Made by a program: the position numbers and the translations under genes. The notes beneath the pieces were generated by a model. It was not told the DNA's origin. It searched no databases and was given only the letters and a program-made list of their open reading frames with translations. A DNA stretch of 64,000 bases from Verrucomicrobiia bacterium. Its GTDB lineage: Bacteria; Verrucomicrobiota; Verrucomicrobiia; Verrucomicrobiales; DEV007. Below are positions 1-7,727 of the stretch, piece after piece. Where the stretch lies: positions 434,001-498,000 of the forward strand of contig JAUIAH010000001.1 of the NCBI GenBank assembly GCA_030425385.1, in the 5' to 3' direction. Within the stretch, counting starts at the first letter, position 1; the number at the start of each line of letters is the position of its first letter.

Positions 1-2
1 GT

Positions 3-506
3 GACGATGTGTGTTCTGCCAAAGCCTACGCCCTTCAGAATTTCCCGGGCCAGGAACGCGCGGCCTTGCATTACTACAATCGGGCTGTCGAGTTGAATCC
101 GCACGATGCGAGCTCCCTCATTGAGCGGGCGGAATTCCTCATCAATCAGCCGCAATTGATGATCAACCCGAAGGATGTGCCAGCAGATGCCGAGGTGGAT
201 GCCGCCCTTATGGGAGAACTCATCGCCAAACAGTTTGGGCCTGTTTCCAAGACTTTGGAGGCCGATTTGACGAGAGCATTGGCGATTGAGGAATCGGATC
301 AGGCTTACTTTCTTCGGGGTTCCCTTCGCGGTTCAGCCCTTCGGGACTACCAGGGCGCAATAGCCGATCTGAGCAAGGCGATCACTCTCAACCCTCTGGA
401 GATGACGTATTACGAGGCGCGGGCCTCGGTCCATGAGGTGTTTGGGCATGATGAATTGGCGCAGAAGGATCGCGATCGCGTTTCGAACTTCTCCGAATTG
501 GATTGA
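3..506 (+). CDS. TPR-repeat protein, 5' end outside the window
   Basis: The reading frame is open to the left edge, so only the C-terminal ~168 residues are visible. Tetratricopeptide-like units are seen: AALHYYNRAVELNPHDASS near the start, then a pair around DLTRALAIEESDQAYFLRG and AIADLSKAITLNPLEMTYY. TPRs are protein-interaction scaffolds, and nothing here points to an enzymatic domain. A GTG at 9 could serve as a start, but the upstream codons (Asp-Asp) continue the frame and no ribosome binding site can be judged, so I treat the gene as partial. It ends 7 bp before the convergent rpe gene. The specific role is unknown. Confidence 0.75.
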   Translation, partial: DDVCSAKAYALQNFPGQERAALHYYNRAVELNPHDASSLIERAEFLINQPQLMINPKDVPADAEVDAALMGELIAKQFGPVSKTLEADLTRALAIEESDQAYFLRGSLRGSALRDYQGAIADLSKAITLNPLEMTYYEARASVHEVFGHDELAQKDRDRVSNFSELD

Positions 507-513
507 GGAGAAA

Positions 514-1176
514 TCAGGCCTGGCGCAAAGCGGTGATGGCTGCGGCGCGATCAGGCGCTTTGAAGATGGTGGTTCCCGCCACCAAGACGTTGGCTCCGGC
601 CGCCGTCGCGTCCACGGCCGTCTCGGCATCAATGCCTCCATCCACTTCAATGTGATAGTGGAGGGATTCTTCCGCGCGTGTGGCGGCAGCGGTTTGAATT
701 GTAGGAAGCGTTTCGCGCATGAACGCCTGGCCACCAAATCCCGGGACCACGGTCATCACTAGCAGAAGATCGATAAGGTGGATGTGAGGCCTAACGGTTT
801 CCCAATCAGTGCTTGGGTTCATGGCTAGCCCTACTTTTAGATCGGCTTCGCGAATGGCACGTAGAGTGGCGGCCACATCGTGGTCCGCCTCCACATGCAC
901 GGTGATGCCATTGGCTCCTGCGTCCGCAAACCGACGCCAATAGTGGTCGGGCCGCGAGATCATGAGGTGGACGTCGAAGAAGAGTTGAGTGTGCGGTCGG
1001 AGTGCTTTCACGACACCGGGTCCGAAAGAGATATTGTCCACGAAATGGCCATCCATGACGTCAAGATGAAGCCAATCGCCGCCGGCTGCTGCGGCTGCTG
1101 CGGCTTCGGGACCGAATTGACTGTAATCAGCGGCCAGAATCGAAGGAGCGATGATGCGAGGAGGAACGGCATTCAT
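514..1176 (-). CDS. rpe: Ribulose-phosphate 3-epimerase
   Basis: The enzyme interconverts D-ribulose 5-phosphate and D-xylulose 5-phosphate in the cytosolic pentose phosphate pathway. About 220 residues, the normal family length. Family landmarks are all present: IIAPSILAADYSQFG at the N-terminus, the metal and catalytic site HLDVMDGHFVDNISFGP, the glycine-rich loop VVPGFGGQAF, and the second catalytic Asp in EVDGGIDAETA. I chose the ATG at 1176; an upstream TTG at 1194 would add six residues not expected in the family. An alanine run (AAAAAAAGGD) follows the first helix and is only a local oddity. It is the last gene of a leftward group with the M50-like protease and efp. Confidence 0.93.
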   Translation of the reverse strand: MNAVPPRIIAPSILAADYSQFGPEAAAAAAAGGDWLHLDVMDGHFVDNISFGPGVVKALRPHTQLFFDVHLMISRPDHYWRRFADAGANGITVHVEADHDVAATLRAIREADLKVGLAMNPSTDWETVRPHIHLIDLLLVMTVVPGFGGQAFMRETLPTIQTAAATRAEESLHYHIEVDGGIDAETAVDATAAGANVLVAGTTIFKAPDRAAAITALRQA

Positions 1177-1206
1177 GCCGTTAGAGTAGGCCAATGCGGC
1201 TCACAT

Positions 1207-2106
1207 TCACCAAATCAATCGTGCGATGCGCACGAGAGCGTCATTGATGAGATCGGTGGCATTGGCGAACCAGCTGAGGAGATAACTGCGGAAGGAGATG
1301 CTCTCGGATGCCCAGGTGAGGAGGGCCATCACGATAAGACTGTTTACCAGAAGGATGACCAGGAGGGAGAGAAGGGTCCCATTCATGCGTAAATCAGGCT
1401 GATCTCGGGTCAGCATGGACACTGTGTAATAGATGTGCATCGCCCAAGTGACTCCAATGAGGGTGTAGAGGAGATAGAGTGGTTGCACGAGCAGGCCAGC
1501 CAGCTGGAAGGTGGCGCCGAGATCGACGAGGAGGCCTGCCGCGAGGAAGCCAGAGGCGGCGAGCACGGTGTAGAAGGGGACGAAATAGGGTGATAGGGAA
1601 ATGAGCCAATTCGTCTTATCGGTGACGACATGGCCACCAGCGATGGAGACTCGGATATCGCCATAAACCTTTCCACCGCAGAGGTAGATGAAGACCACAT
1701 GGGTGAGTTCGTGGCCGAAGACATAAAGATAGAGGAGCGTGTCACTGAATCCCCATAGGAGGAGGGGTAGGATGGCGACGCCGAGAGCAAAGAAATAGGC
1801 CGGAGCCGTCGTCCAGAAACGGTAATCCTGTACCAGACTGATACTTTGGATAAATGTCAGTGCAGTGACAACGAGTAGATACGTCAGCAAAGCACTGACG
1901 GCGAAACGGAATGCCGAGGGAAAGAATCCCTGCGCGGGCTCGGGAACGTTCTCGGTGGGAGCAGTCCGTTTCTTTCGCGCCGCTTTCTTGCGGGGAAGCG
2001 CCTTCTTCTTGGGAGCAGCGCGTTTCTTGGCCGCTCCCGTTCGTTTCTTCGCAGTGTGCGGTTGCCTGGGAGGAGCCTTGAGCGGTTGCTTGCGGCGAGT
2101 TGCCAT
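1207..2106 (-). CDS. Lysine-tailed membrane protein with HExxH (M50-like)
   Basis: Residues 1-50 form a very basic Lys/Ala/Pro tail (repeats such as KKRAAPKKKALPRKKAARKK) resembling histone H1-type or nucleic-acid-binding tails. About six hydrophobic segments follow. Near residue 131 the membrane region carries GHELTHVV, an HExxH zinc-protease signature, with Gly-rich sequence and NWLISLSPYFVPFY further on, as in M50/site-2-type peptidases where a second motif supplies the third ligand. I see no textbook NPDG motif, so the catalytic call is tentative. The tail should be cytoplasmic and may bind RNA, DNA or anionic lipid. It lies 11 bp downstream of efp, probably co-transcribed. Substrate unknown. 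Confidence 0.65.
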   Translation of the reverse strand: MATRRKQPLKAPPRQPHTAKKRTGAAKKRAAPKKKALPRKKAARKKRTAPTENVPEPAQGFFPSAFRFAVSALLTYLLVVTALTFIQSISLVQDYRFWTTAPAYFFALGVAILPLLLWGFSDTLLYLYVFGHELTHVVFIYLCGGKVYGDIRVSIAGGHVVTDKTNWLISLSPYFVPFYTVLAASGFLAAGLLVDLGATFQLAGLLVQPLYLLYTLIGVTWAMHIYYTVSMLTRDQPDLRMNGTLLSLLVILLVNSLIVMALLTWASESISFRSYLLSWFANATDLINDALVRIARLIW

Positions 2107-2117
2107 GGAGGCAGCTC

Positions 2118-2687
2118 CTATGCCCGACTCACATATTGGCCCGTGCGTGTGTCCACTTTCACGCGATCGCCCTCTTTAATAAATAGCGGTACCTGGATCT
2201 CTTTTCCGGTTTCCAAGGTTGCCGCTTTGGTGGGATTGTTAGCGGTATCACCCTTGATCCCCTCGGGGCTATTGGTGACTTCAAGCTCGACGGTGGGTGG
2301 AAGCTCCACGCTCACGGCTTTGCCTTCTACAAACAGCACTTCGCAGGCGAGGTTCTCGATGAGCATATCTTCGGAACCCTCTAACAGAGCGGCAGGAAGC
2401 TCCACCGTCTCGTAGGTTTGGGTATCCATGAAGAAGAAGCCCGAGGGATCACTGTAACTGAATTCGAGCTTCTGCCGATCCGTGTTGATGATCTCAACCT
2501 TCTCACTAGCAGCAAAGCGGAGATCTTTAGATTTGCCGGAAGCGAAGCTCCGCATGATCACCTGGACGAATCCAGCGCCCTTCCCAGGGGTTCGGTGCTC
2601 GACTTCCAAGAGGACCCCAGAGTCCCCTTTGTACTTGATAGCTTTTCCTCGGCGGAGATTGGTAGCGACAACGGTGACGACGGGCAT
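2118..2687 (-). CDS. efp: Elongation factor P
   Basis: EF-P binds ribosomes stalled at polyproline stretches and promotes peptide-bond formation. The 189-residue length and three-domain layout are typical: an N-terminal KOW-like domain (NLRRGKAIKYKGDSGVLLEV), then two OB folds. The modification loop reads HRTPGKGAGFVQ with lysine at position 36 at the tip, consistent with a lysine-modified rather than arginine-rhamnosylated EF-P. The end of domain III keeps the signature region with VDTRTGQYVSRA. A 16-bp near-palindrome sits just upstream (2704-2719). The downstream genes are the M50-like protease and rpe on the same strand. Confidence 0.95.
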   Translation of the reverse strand: MPVVTVVATNLRRGKAIKYKGDSGVLLEVEHRTPGKGAGFVQVIMRSFASGKSKDLRFAASEKVEIINTDRQKLEFSYSDPSGFFFMDTQTYETVELPAALLEGSEDMLIENLACEVLFVEGKAVSVELPPTVELEVTNSPEGIKGDTANNPTKAATLETGKEIQVPLFIKEGDRVKVDTRTGQYVSRA

Positions 2688-2703
2688 GAGAATAACGATC
2701 AGT

Positions 2704-2719
2704 TAGGGGTGAACCCCTA
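2704..2719. promoter_or_regulatory. Short hairpin between HTH gene and efp
   Basis: TAGGGGT and ACCCCTA form a perfect 7-bp inverted repeat separated by GA. It lies 17 bp upstream of the efp start and 44 bp downstream of the HTH gene stop. It could be a small terminator stem (no convincing T tract) or an operator. Function is inference only. Confidence 0.4.
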
Positions 2720-2762
2720 GAGAGGAAACCGCCACTTCAAAAGGAGAATCTTTCGAAATCCG

Positions 2763-3146
2763 CTACTCGCCCTCTTTCTGAAAGATCGCCGTGCCGGTGT
2801 CGGCCTGCAACTCATGCAATTCGAGCAGTTGTTGGGCAATGATGGCTCGGAGCCGCTTGTTCTCGTGTATCAGGCGCTCCAACTCGGAATTTGCGGTGCT
2901 CGGAGAGGGTGGGGCGACCTGTCGATTGCCTGGGATCGTGGCAGGCGTTTCCGATGATGAGGAAGCGCCATCGAACTGAAGACCCAGGAAGCGCTCCAAG
3001 ACTTTGCTTTCGATCCGCCATCGACCACCGATCTGAATTCCAGGAATGCGGCCTTCGCGCAGGTGTTGGTAGAGGGTCGGCCGGGGGATATTCAAGTAGT
3101 CGGCCGCTTGAGAAACAGTGAGAAGTCCAAGTGATTTCGTTTCCAT
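2763..3146 (-). CDS. Excisionase-type HTH regulator with coiled-coil tail
   Basis: 127 residues. Residues 6-52 form a winged HTH of the excisionase/MerR-like (HTH_17) family: LLTVSQAADYLNIPRPTLYQ, then REGRIPGIQIGGRWRI, ending in a short wing. A low-complexity Ser/Pro linker follows, then a predicted coiled coil (residues ~85-115: LERLIHENKRLRAIIAQQLLEL) likely to mediate dimerisation. It is a close paralogue of the next gene (3168-3533); the two are tandem, separated by 21 bp. There is no integrase beside them, so a role as a chromosomal regulator or nucleoid-associated factor is more likely than recombination directionality. Targets unknown. Confidence 0.75.
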   Translation of the reverse strand: METKSLGLLTVSQAADYLNIPRPTLYQHLREGRIPGIQIGGRWRIESKVLERFLGLQFDGASSSSETPATIPGNRQVAPPSPSTANSELERLIHENKRLRAIIAQQLLELHELQADTGTAIFQKEGE

Positions 3147-3167
3147 GGTGGTTGATTTGGAAGTGGC

Positions 3168-3533
3168 TTACAGTTGTTCGCTGCGAAGGCGAGCGAGTTC
3201 CAAAAGCTGATCGGCCACCAGCACCCGCAAACGCGCATTCTCTTCGCGTAAAGCGGTGAGGCGGTCGTCGTTGTTCTCTCCCGAGGAGGGTGAGGCAGGC
3301 AACCCATCTGCCTCTCTGCTTACGTTCTGCATGATGGGTTCCCGAGACGGCGCAACCCCGCCTCGCTTCGCACTCCCGATGAATTGATTCAACTTATCCT
3401 GCTCGATGCGCCAGCGTCCCCCGATCTGGATGCCAGGGATGTGCCCCTCACGCAAATGCTGATACAGGGTTGGGCGTGGGACATTCAGATACTCAGCGGC
3501 CTCCGCGACGGTCATTAAACCAAGCTTCTTCAT
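3168..3533 (-). CDS. Paralogous excisionase-type HTH regulator
   Basis: 121 residues with the same architecture as its neighbour: HTH (LMTVAEAAEYLNVPRPTLYQ, HIPGIQIGGRWRI), a variable linker, and a C-terminal coiled coil (LREENARLRVLVADQLLELARL). The HTH halves are nearly identical between the two proteins while the linkers differ, indicating tandem duplication with conserved DNA specificity and possible heterodimers. This is the promoter-proximal copy. An 18-bp AT-rich palindrome lies 38-55 bp upstream of its start codon and is a good candidate for an autoregulatory operator. Confidence 0.75.
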   Translation of the reverse strand: MKKLGLMTVAEAAEYLNVPRPTLYQHLREGHIPGIQIGGRWRIEQDKLNQFIGSAKRGGVAPSREPIMQNVSREADGLPASPSSGENNDDRLTALREENARLRVLVADQLLELARLRSEQL

Positions 3534-3570
3534 TTACTCACGTTGGTAGCTTTTCGTTCTGAGATCAATG

Positions 3571-3588
3571 AAAATTACCACTAATTTT
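3571..3588. promoter_or_regulatory. AT-rich palindrome upstream of the HTH pair
   Basis: AAAATTA and TAATTTT are perfect 7-bp inverted arms separated by CCAC. The site lies 38-55 bp before the 3168-3533 gene, in a promoter position for the tandem HTH genes, and is far more AT-rich than its surroundings. Inferred to be an operator for these regulators. Confidence 0.45.
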
Positions 3589-3684
3589 AGACGTTTCCGT
3601 ATTTCCCGCTCTATGGAGATGATGTCCAGCCCTTCCATAACCGGGATCACGAAGAGGCCATACAGGGGTTCTTCCGAGCGATAA

Positions 3685-3716
3685 TCCTATCATTGATTGT
3701 GAGTATAATGATAGGA
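3685..3716. promoter_or_regulatory. 10-bp inverted repeat downstream of the DUF1802 gene
   Basis: TCCTATCATT (3685-3694) and AATGATAGGA (3707-3716) are perfect inverted arms with a 12-nt loop. The site is 20 bp past the DUF1802 stop codon. It could be a transcription terminator for that leftward gene, though no strong T run follows, or a second regulator site in the 200-bp region before the HTH pair. The rest of 3534-3735 shows no gene. Confidence 0.4.
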
Positions 3717-3735
3717 CGTTGAGGTAGGAGGCTAA

Positions 3736-4320
3736 CTAAAACTCGTTTAAAGTGCTTTCAAACAGTGTGTTGTCAATTTCACTAAGGACGGATGAGAAAG
3801 CTTCATCCGTAAGCGCTGGTGCTCCGATGAGAGGCGATTCCATGGTGAGTTGGACCCATGAGCGGCATCCGCCATAGCGTTTCTCGAACGGAATCACGTG
3901 AGTGGGCTCCATTTGAAAGGCGCGCACGACAGCTAGATGAAGCGCTGGCGCCTCGCCGTAGGTGAACCGTTCTTTCAAAACCTCTGGTTTCCAGATGTGG
4001 AAGCGCTCCAACCGCTCCACGTCAGCCCAGGCCGTCAAAACGGCATAGCGCTCGACTCTACAGAATGCGCCCAGATGCACGTCCGTCCTTTCTGCTGGTT
4101 CTTCGACAGGCGACGCGACCTGATGACGGATGCCTTCATACTGAGCGTGGAAGAAAGTCGGGAAGAGGACGAATTCTTTGTGTTGAAAGGCAAATCCTTG
4201 GCGTCCCTCGGCGATGCCGCCCTTGCGTAGAATGAGGGTCTGTTGTCCTGAGGCGAGGGCTTCGCAGATCACATGCCACTCTTTGAAGGCGATGAATGGT
4301 GGGAGAATGGTTGTCGACAT
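3736..4320 (-). CDS. DUF1802 family protein
   Basis: About 194 residues, matching the DUF1802 family: the N-terminal block [39 protein letters not shown], then [17 protein letters not shown] are its hallmark. No biochemical function is established for the family that I can name. A TTG at 4335 could add five residues; I chose the ATG at 4320 because the conserved region begins shortly after it. It is divergent from mnmG, and the parS-like site at 4364 lies in the shared upstream region. Confidence 0.75.
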   Translation of the reverse strand: MSTTILPPFIAFKEWHVICEALASGQQTLILRKGGIAEGRQGFAFQHKEFVLFPTFFHAQYEGIRHQVASPVEEPAERTDVHLGAFCRVERYAVLTAWADVERLERFHIWKPEVLKERFTYGEAPALHLAVVRAFQMEPTHVIPFEKRYGGCRSWVQLTMESPLIGAPALTDEAFSSVLSEIDNTLFESTLNEF

Positions 4321-4363
4321 CTTTGGGTGCGACAATCCTTCCAGGAGTTAGGGTGTGCAAGTG

Positions 4364-4379
4364 TGTTCCACGTGGAACA
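4364..4379. other. parS centromere site (ParB-binding palindrome)
   Basis: TGTTCCACGTGGAACA is a perfect 16-bp palindrome that fits the bacterial chromosomal parS consensus (TGTTNCACGTGNAACA). ParB binds such sites near the replication origin, where gidA/mnmG commonly lies. It sits 20 bp before the mnmG start codon, between divergent genes. Seen directly in the sequence; function follows from knowledge of the consensus. Confidence 0.8.
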
Positions 4380-4398
4380 GGGACACTCATTCGATCAC

Positions 4399-6267
4399 AT
4401 GTTTACCTATCCCAAAGTCTATGATGTCCTGGTCGTCGGGGCTGGCCATGCCGGTACTGAGGCCGCGCTCGCTGCGGCTCGATTGGGCTGTGAGACCGCC
4501 ATCCTCACGCAGAATCTCGACACCATCGGTCAAATGTCCTGCAACCCGGCAATTGGAGGTTTAGCCAAGGGCCACATGGTTCGCGAGATCGATGCTTTGG
4601 GTGGCATCATGGGGAGAAATATCGACGCAACGGGGATCCAGTTTCGCATGCTCAACGCTGCCAAGGGCCCGAGTGTCCGTGCTCCCCGGGCGCAGGCCGA
4701 TAAGAAGTCGTATCAATTTCGACTTAAGTGGATCTTGGAGTCGACCGACCACTTGGATCTTCATCAAGGCAATGTCTCGGCTTTGGTGGTCGAGGGCGAT
4801 GCGGTGAAGGGTATCGAGACATCCTTGGGTCTCCGGATTCGTGCTCAAAAGGTGATCATCACGACCGGCACTTTCATGCGCGGTCTTCTTCATGTCGGGA
4901 TGCAGAATCAGAAAGGCGGTCGCATGGGAGACGCACTCTCAACGCTTAGTGATCATTTGAAACATCTCGGGTTCGCTGTCGATCGTTTCAAAACGGGCAC
5001 GCCTTGCCGGCTTCACGGTCGCTCTATCGACTTCTCCAAGTGTGAGCGCCAAGACGGGGATGCCGACGCTCCCCGCTTCAGTTACGTGCCAGAAGAGATA
5101 TCCCCAGGCTCCAATGACATCCATACCTTGAATCGGTGGGAAGATCCCATGTTCCACATGGAACAAATCCCGTGCTGGACCACCTACACCAATGAGAAGA
5201 CCCACGATATCATTCGAGCCAATCTGGACCAGTCGCCTATGTATGCGGGTCGGATCGAAGGGATCGGTCCGCGGTATTGTCCCTCGATCGAAGATAAAGT
5301 TGTCCGGTTTGCCGATAAGAACCGCCACCAGCTCTTTCTTGAGCCGGAGGGACGGCACACGCACGAGTTCTATGTCAATGGTGTCTCGACGAGCCTTCCT
5401 TATGACGTGCAATTGGCCTTCATTCAATCGGTGCCCGGCCTTGAAAAGGCGGTGATGCTTCGACCTGGGTATGCCGTGGAATACGACTATTGCCCTCCAA
5501 CGCAGTTGCATCCGACCCTGGAGACGAAACATGTGCAGGGTCTCTACTTCGCCGGACAGATCAATGGGACTTCTGGGTATGAGGAAGCTGCCGCACAAGG
5601 GATGATGGCAGGCATCAACGCCGGGCTTAAAGCACGGGGCGATACGGAACCCTTCGTGTTGAATCGCGATGAGGCCTACATCGGCGTCATGATTGATGAT
5701 CTCGTGTCAAAGGGCGTGATTGAGCCGTATCGGATGTTCACGAGCCGCGCGGAATACCGCTTGCTCCTCCGACAGGACAACGCGGATCTTCGCCTGACAG
5801 GGAAAGCGCGTTTGAGGTCCGGGCTGATTTCCCCAGCACGTCTCGAAGCCTTTGAAGCAAAGCAAGCAGCCCTTGAGAAGCTCCATGCCCTCGCCAAGAA
5901 GACCGTTCACGAAGGCGTTTCATTGGAGAAATGGTTTCGACAGTCCGATCACGCCTTTCATCAGCTTCCAGATGATCTTTTGAGAGAAGCAACGCAGGAG
6001 GTGTGGGCCTTGTTGGAGACGGATCTCAAATACGCGGGCTACTTGAGTCGGCAGCAAGACATGGTTGCCAGGACCAAGAAGCTCGAGAATGTCCGCCTCC
6101 CTGAAGCGATAGACTATCGCGGTATCAGTGGTCTCAAGAAAGAGGCTCAAGAGCGGTTGCAAGAGATCCAACCGGGGACCTTGGGCCAAGCGGGACGCGT
6201 GAGCGGCGTGACGCCTGCCGATGTCAGTGTCATTGCGGTGTGGATGGAGAAACGCCGTCAGCGGTGA
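4399..6267 (+). CDS. mnmG: tRNA uridine-5-carboxymethylaminomethyl modification enzyme MnmG
   Basis: FAD-dependent partner of MnmE that installs the carboxymethylaminomethyl group at U34 of certain tRNAs in the cytosol. About 622 residues, normal for the family. The FAD-binding dinucleotide motif is [42 protein letters not shown] and [11 protein letters not shown] are conserved blocks; the C-terminal helical domain contains [21 protein letters not shown]. The frame opens at 4273, but the ATG at 4399 gives the canonical N-terminus and leaves the parS site outside the gene. A second parS-like site lies inside the coding region. The 3' end overlaps the convergent DUF3592 gene by 10 bp. Confidence 0.96.
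   Translation: MFTYPKVYDVLVVGAGHAGTEAALAAARLGCETAILTQNLDTIGQMSCNPAIGGLAKGHMVREIDALGGIMGRNIDATGIQFRMLNAAKGPSVRAPRAQADKKSYQFRLKWILESTDHLDLHQGNVSALVVEGDAVKGIETSLGLRIRAQKVIITTGTFMRGLLHVGMQNQKGGRMGDALSTLSDHLKHLGFAVDRFKTGTPCRLHGRSIDFSKCERQDGDADAPRFSYVPEEISPGSNDIHTLNRWEDPMFHMEQIPCWTTYTNEKTHDIIRANLDQSPMYAGRIEGIGPRYCPSIEDKVVRFADKNRHQLFLEPEGRHTHEFYVNGVSTSLPYDVQLAFIQSVPGLEKAVMLRPGYAVEYDYCPPTQLHPTLETKHVQGLYFAGQINGTSGYEEAAAQGMMAGINAGLKARGDTEPFVLNRDEAYIGVMIDDLVSKGVIEPYRMFTSRAEYRLLLRQDNADLRLTGKARLRSGLISPARLEAFEAKQAALEKLHALAKKTVHEGVSLEKWFRQSDHAFHQLPDDLLREATQEVWALLETDLKYAGYLSRQQDMVARTKKLENVRLPEAIDYRGISGLKKEAQERLQEIQPGTLGQAGRVSGVTPADVSVIAVWMEKRRQR
5150..5165. other. Second parS-like site inside mnmG
   Basis: TGTTCCACATGGAACA differs from the perfect site at 4364 by one central base (CACATG for CACGTG) and is otherwise palindromic. 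Two near-identical 16-mers within 0.8 kb are very unlikely by chance. Intragenic parS sites are known in other bacteria. ParB affinity of this variant is unknown. Confidence 0.6.
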
Positions 6268-6752
6268 CGGCGACGGATGGCCACGAGGCACATGCCCAAG
6301 CCCGCGACGGCAAAGAGCCCTGGAAACCAGAGGGTGTAACCCGGCGCCTTGGTCGGCTTCTTGAGAAGAGCTTCACGGGGATCGTCTGGGTTCACAAAGC
6401 AGACGGTGTTCTTACCCACAGCGTAGTTTGCCTGCCGCCGCTCGATGCGGCGACGATGGCGGCTGTTCTTGGCGAGATCGGTGTAGCGGGTGGAAACGAA
6501 GGGCTCTCCCTGCCATAGGTAGCGATAACGGACGCGGAAAGCGTAGCGATCGGGCTCTCCACCAGGCTGGGATTCCGTCTCAATCCAGGAAGCCAAGACT
6601 GTGGCTGGTGCCTCTACCCAAAGATCATAGGTCTTCGCCGCCAGGTAGCCTCTCCATAAGAGGAGGCAGAAACTGAGTCCTAAGACTAGGAGGGAAACGC
6701 CTAACAAGAGAAGTAAGCCAGAGCGTCGATTTCTGGGCATTCCTTCCACCAT
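6258..6752 (-). CDS. DUF3592-type membrane protein
   Basis: 164 residues: an N-terminal transmembrane segment ([20 protein letters not shown]), an extracytoplasmic domain of ~85 residues, then a C-terminal segment ([19 protein letters not shown]) and a basic end. The central domain has the DUF3592 pattern: [28 protein letters not shown], and [20 protein letters not shown], where a cysteine-containing CFVNPDDP turn is typical. Function unknown; the family often sits in signalling or stress contexts. ATGs at 6752 and 6740 are both possible starts. Likely co-transcribed with the upstream YpfJ-type gene (21 bp gap). Confidence 0.7.
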   Translation of the reverse strand: MVEGMPRNRRSGLLLLLGVSLLVLGLSFCLLLWRGYLAAKTYDLWVEAPATVLASWIETESQPGGEPDRYAFRVRYRYLWQGEPFVSTRYTDLAKNSRHRRRIERRQANYAVGKNTVCFVNPDDPREALLKKPTKAPGYTLWFPGLFAVAGLGMCLVAIRRRHR

Positions 6753-6773
6753 GTCTAACGCAACACGAAAGGC

Positions 6774-7664
6774 CTACAAAGACTCGTAAGCACCCTCGAA
6801 GGGATTGTGGGCATTGGGATCGCCCGAACGCAGGCCTTTAGTGAACCACCGCACCCGTTGCTCCGCGCTGCCATGAGTGAAGGCCTCGGGAACGACACGA
6901 CCGGTGGCTTGGCGCTGAATGGTGTCATCTCCCACCGCGATGGCGGCTTGGATGCCCTCCTCAATATCACCTCGCTGCAGCACATCAAATTGCTGCTGCG
7001 TGTGATGCGCCCAGACGCCTGCAAGGTAGTCGGCCTGGAGCTCCTGCCGGACTGAAAGACGGTTGTATTGCTGCTTCGAAATCCGATTGCGCTGTGATTG
7101 CACCAGGCGTGAGATTCCGAGGAGATTCTGGATGTGATGCCCGACTTCGTGGGCGATGACATACGCCTGGGCGAAGTCGCCCGGCGCATTGAATTTCTGC
7201 TCAAGCTCATTGAAGAATGCCAAGTCAATGTAGACTTGATTGTCACCTGGACAGTAGAAGGGACCCATCGCCGAGTCGCCAGTGCCACACGCAGTGGGCG
7301 TGCTGCCAGAGAAGAGAACGAGCGTGGGATACTCATATTGCGGCCGTGCACCTTCGTAGCGCTGGGCCAATTGCGGGTAGAGCCGTTGCCAAACGTCCTC
7401 GGTGAAGGCGAGAACCGTTTTAGTGAATGCCGCCAATTCTTCTTCTTCCGGCGTTGGCACGTAATCGCCGCCGCCGCCCGAGGATGCCTGCTGCGCAGCG
7501 GGCTGCGCCACTTGCTGGAACATTTGGAAAAGGGGGCTGTCCTTGAAGAACATCCCAAGGATCAACATGAGGATCCCAAGGAATCCGCCTCCGATGGCCA
7601 TTCGGCGGCGTTGACCTCGGCGGTCGTCAATGTTCCGGCTCTGTCGTGCATTCTTCCAGCGCAT
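6774..7664 (-). CDS. YpfJ-type neutral zinc metallopeptidase
   Basis: 296 residues matching the YpfJ/Zn_peptidase (PF04228) family. A basic N-terminus (RRGQRRRMAIGG) precedes one membrane anchor (FLGILMLILGMFF). The periplasmic domain contains TACGTGDSAMGPFYCPGDNQVYID and the zinc site AYVIAHEVGHHIQNLLG, with QELQADYLAGVWA supplying the downstream acidic residue and HGSAEQRVRWFTKGL near the end. Family substrates are not established. The Gly-rich SSGGGGDY stretch is a linker after the membrane segment. Confidence 0.9.
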   Translation of the reverse strand: MRWKNARQSRNIDDRRGQRRRMAIGGGFLGILMLILGMFFKDSPLFQMFQQVAQPAAQQASSGGGGDYVPTPEEEELAAFTKTVLAFTEDVWQRLYPQLAQRYEGARPQYEYPTLVLFSGSTPTACGTGDSAMGPFYCPGDNQVYIDLAFFNELEQKFNAPGDFAQAYVIAHEVGHHIQNLLGISRLVQSQRNRISKQQYNRLSVRQELQADYLAGVWAHHTQQQFDVLQRGDIEEGIQAAIAVGDDTIQRQATGRVVPEAFTHGSAEQRVRWFTKGLRSGDPNAHNPFEGAYESL

Positions 7665-7727
7665 GTTGTGGTGGGGTAAGGAATTGGTGCCCCATGATCT
7701 GTCGGCCCTCGCAAATGTCCAGAGAAG

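Noticed and set aside
7134-7679. 181-codon plus-strand frame opposite the YpfJ-type gene
   Set aside because: The minus-strand gene carries a clear HEVGHH zinc site and conserved blocks, and the plus frame shows none.
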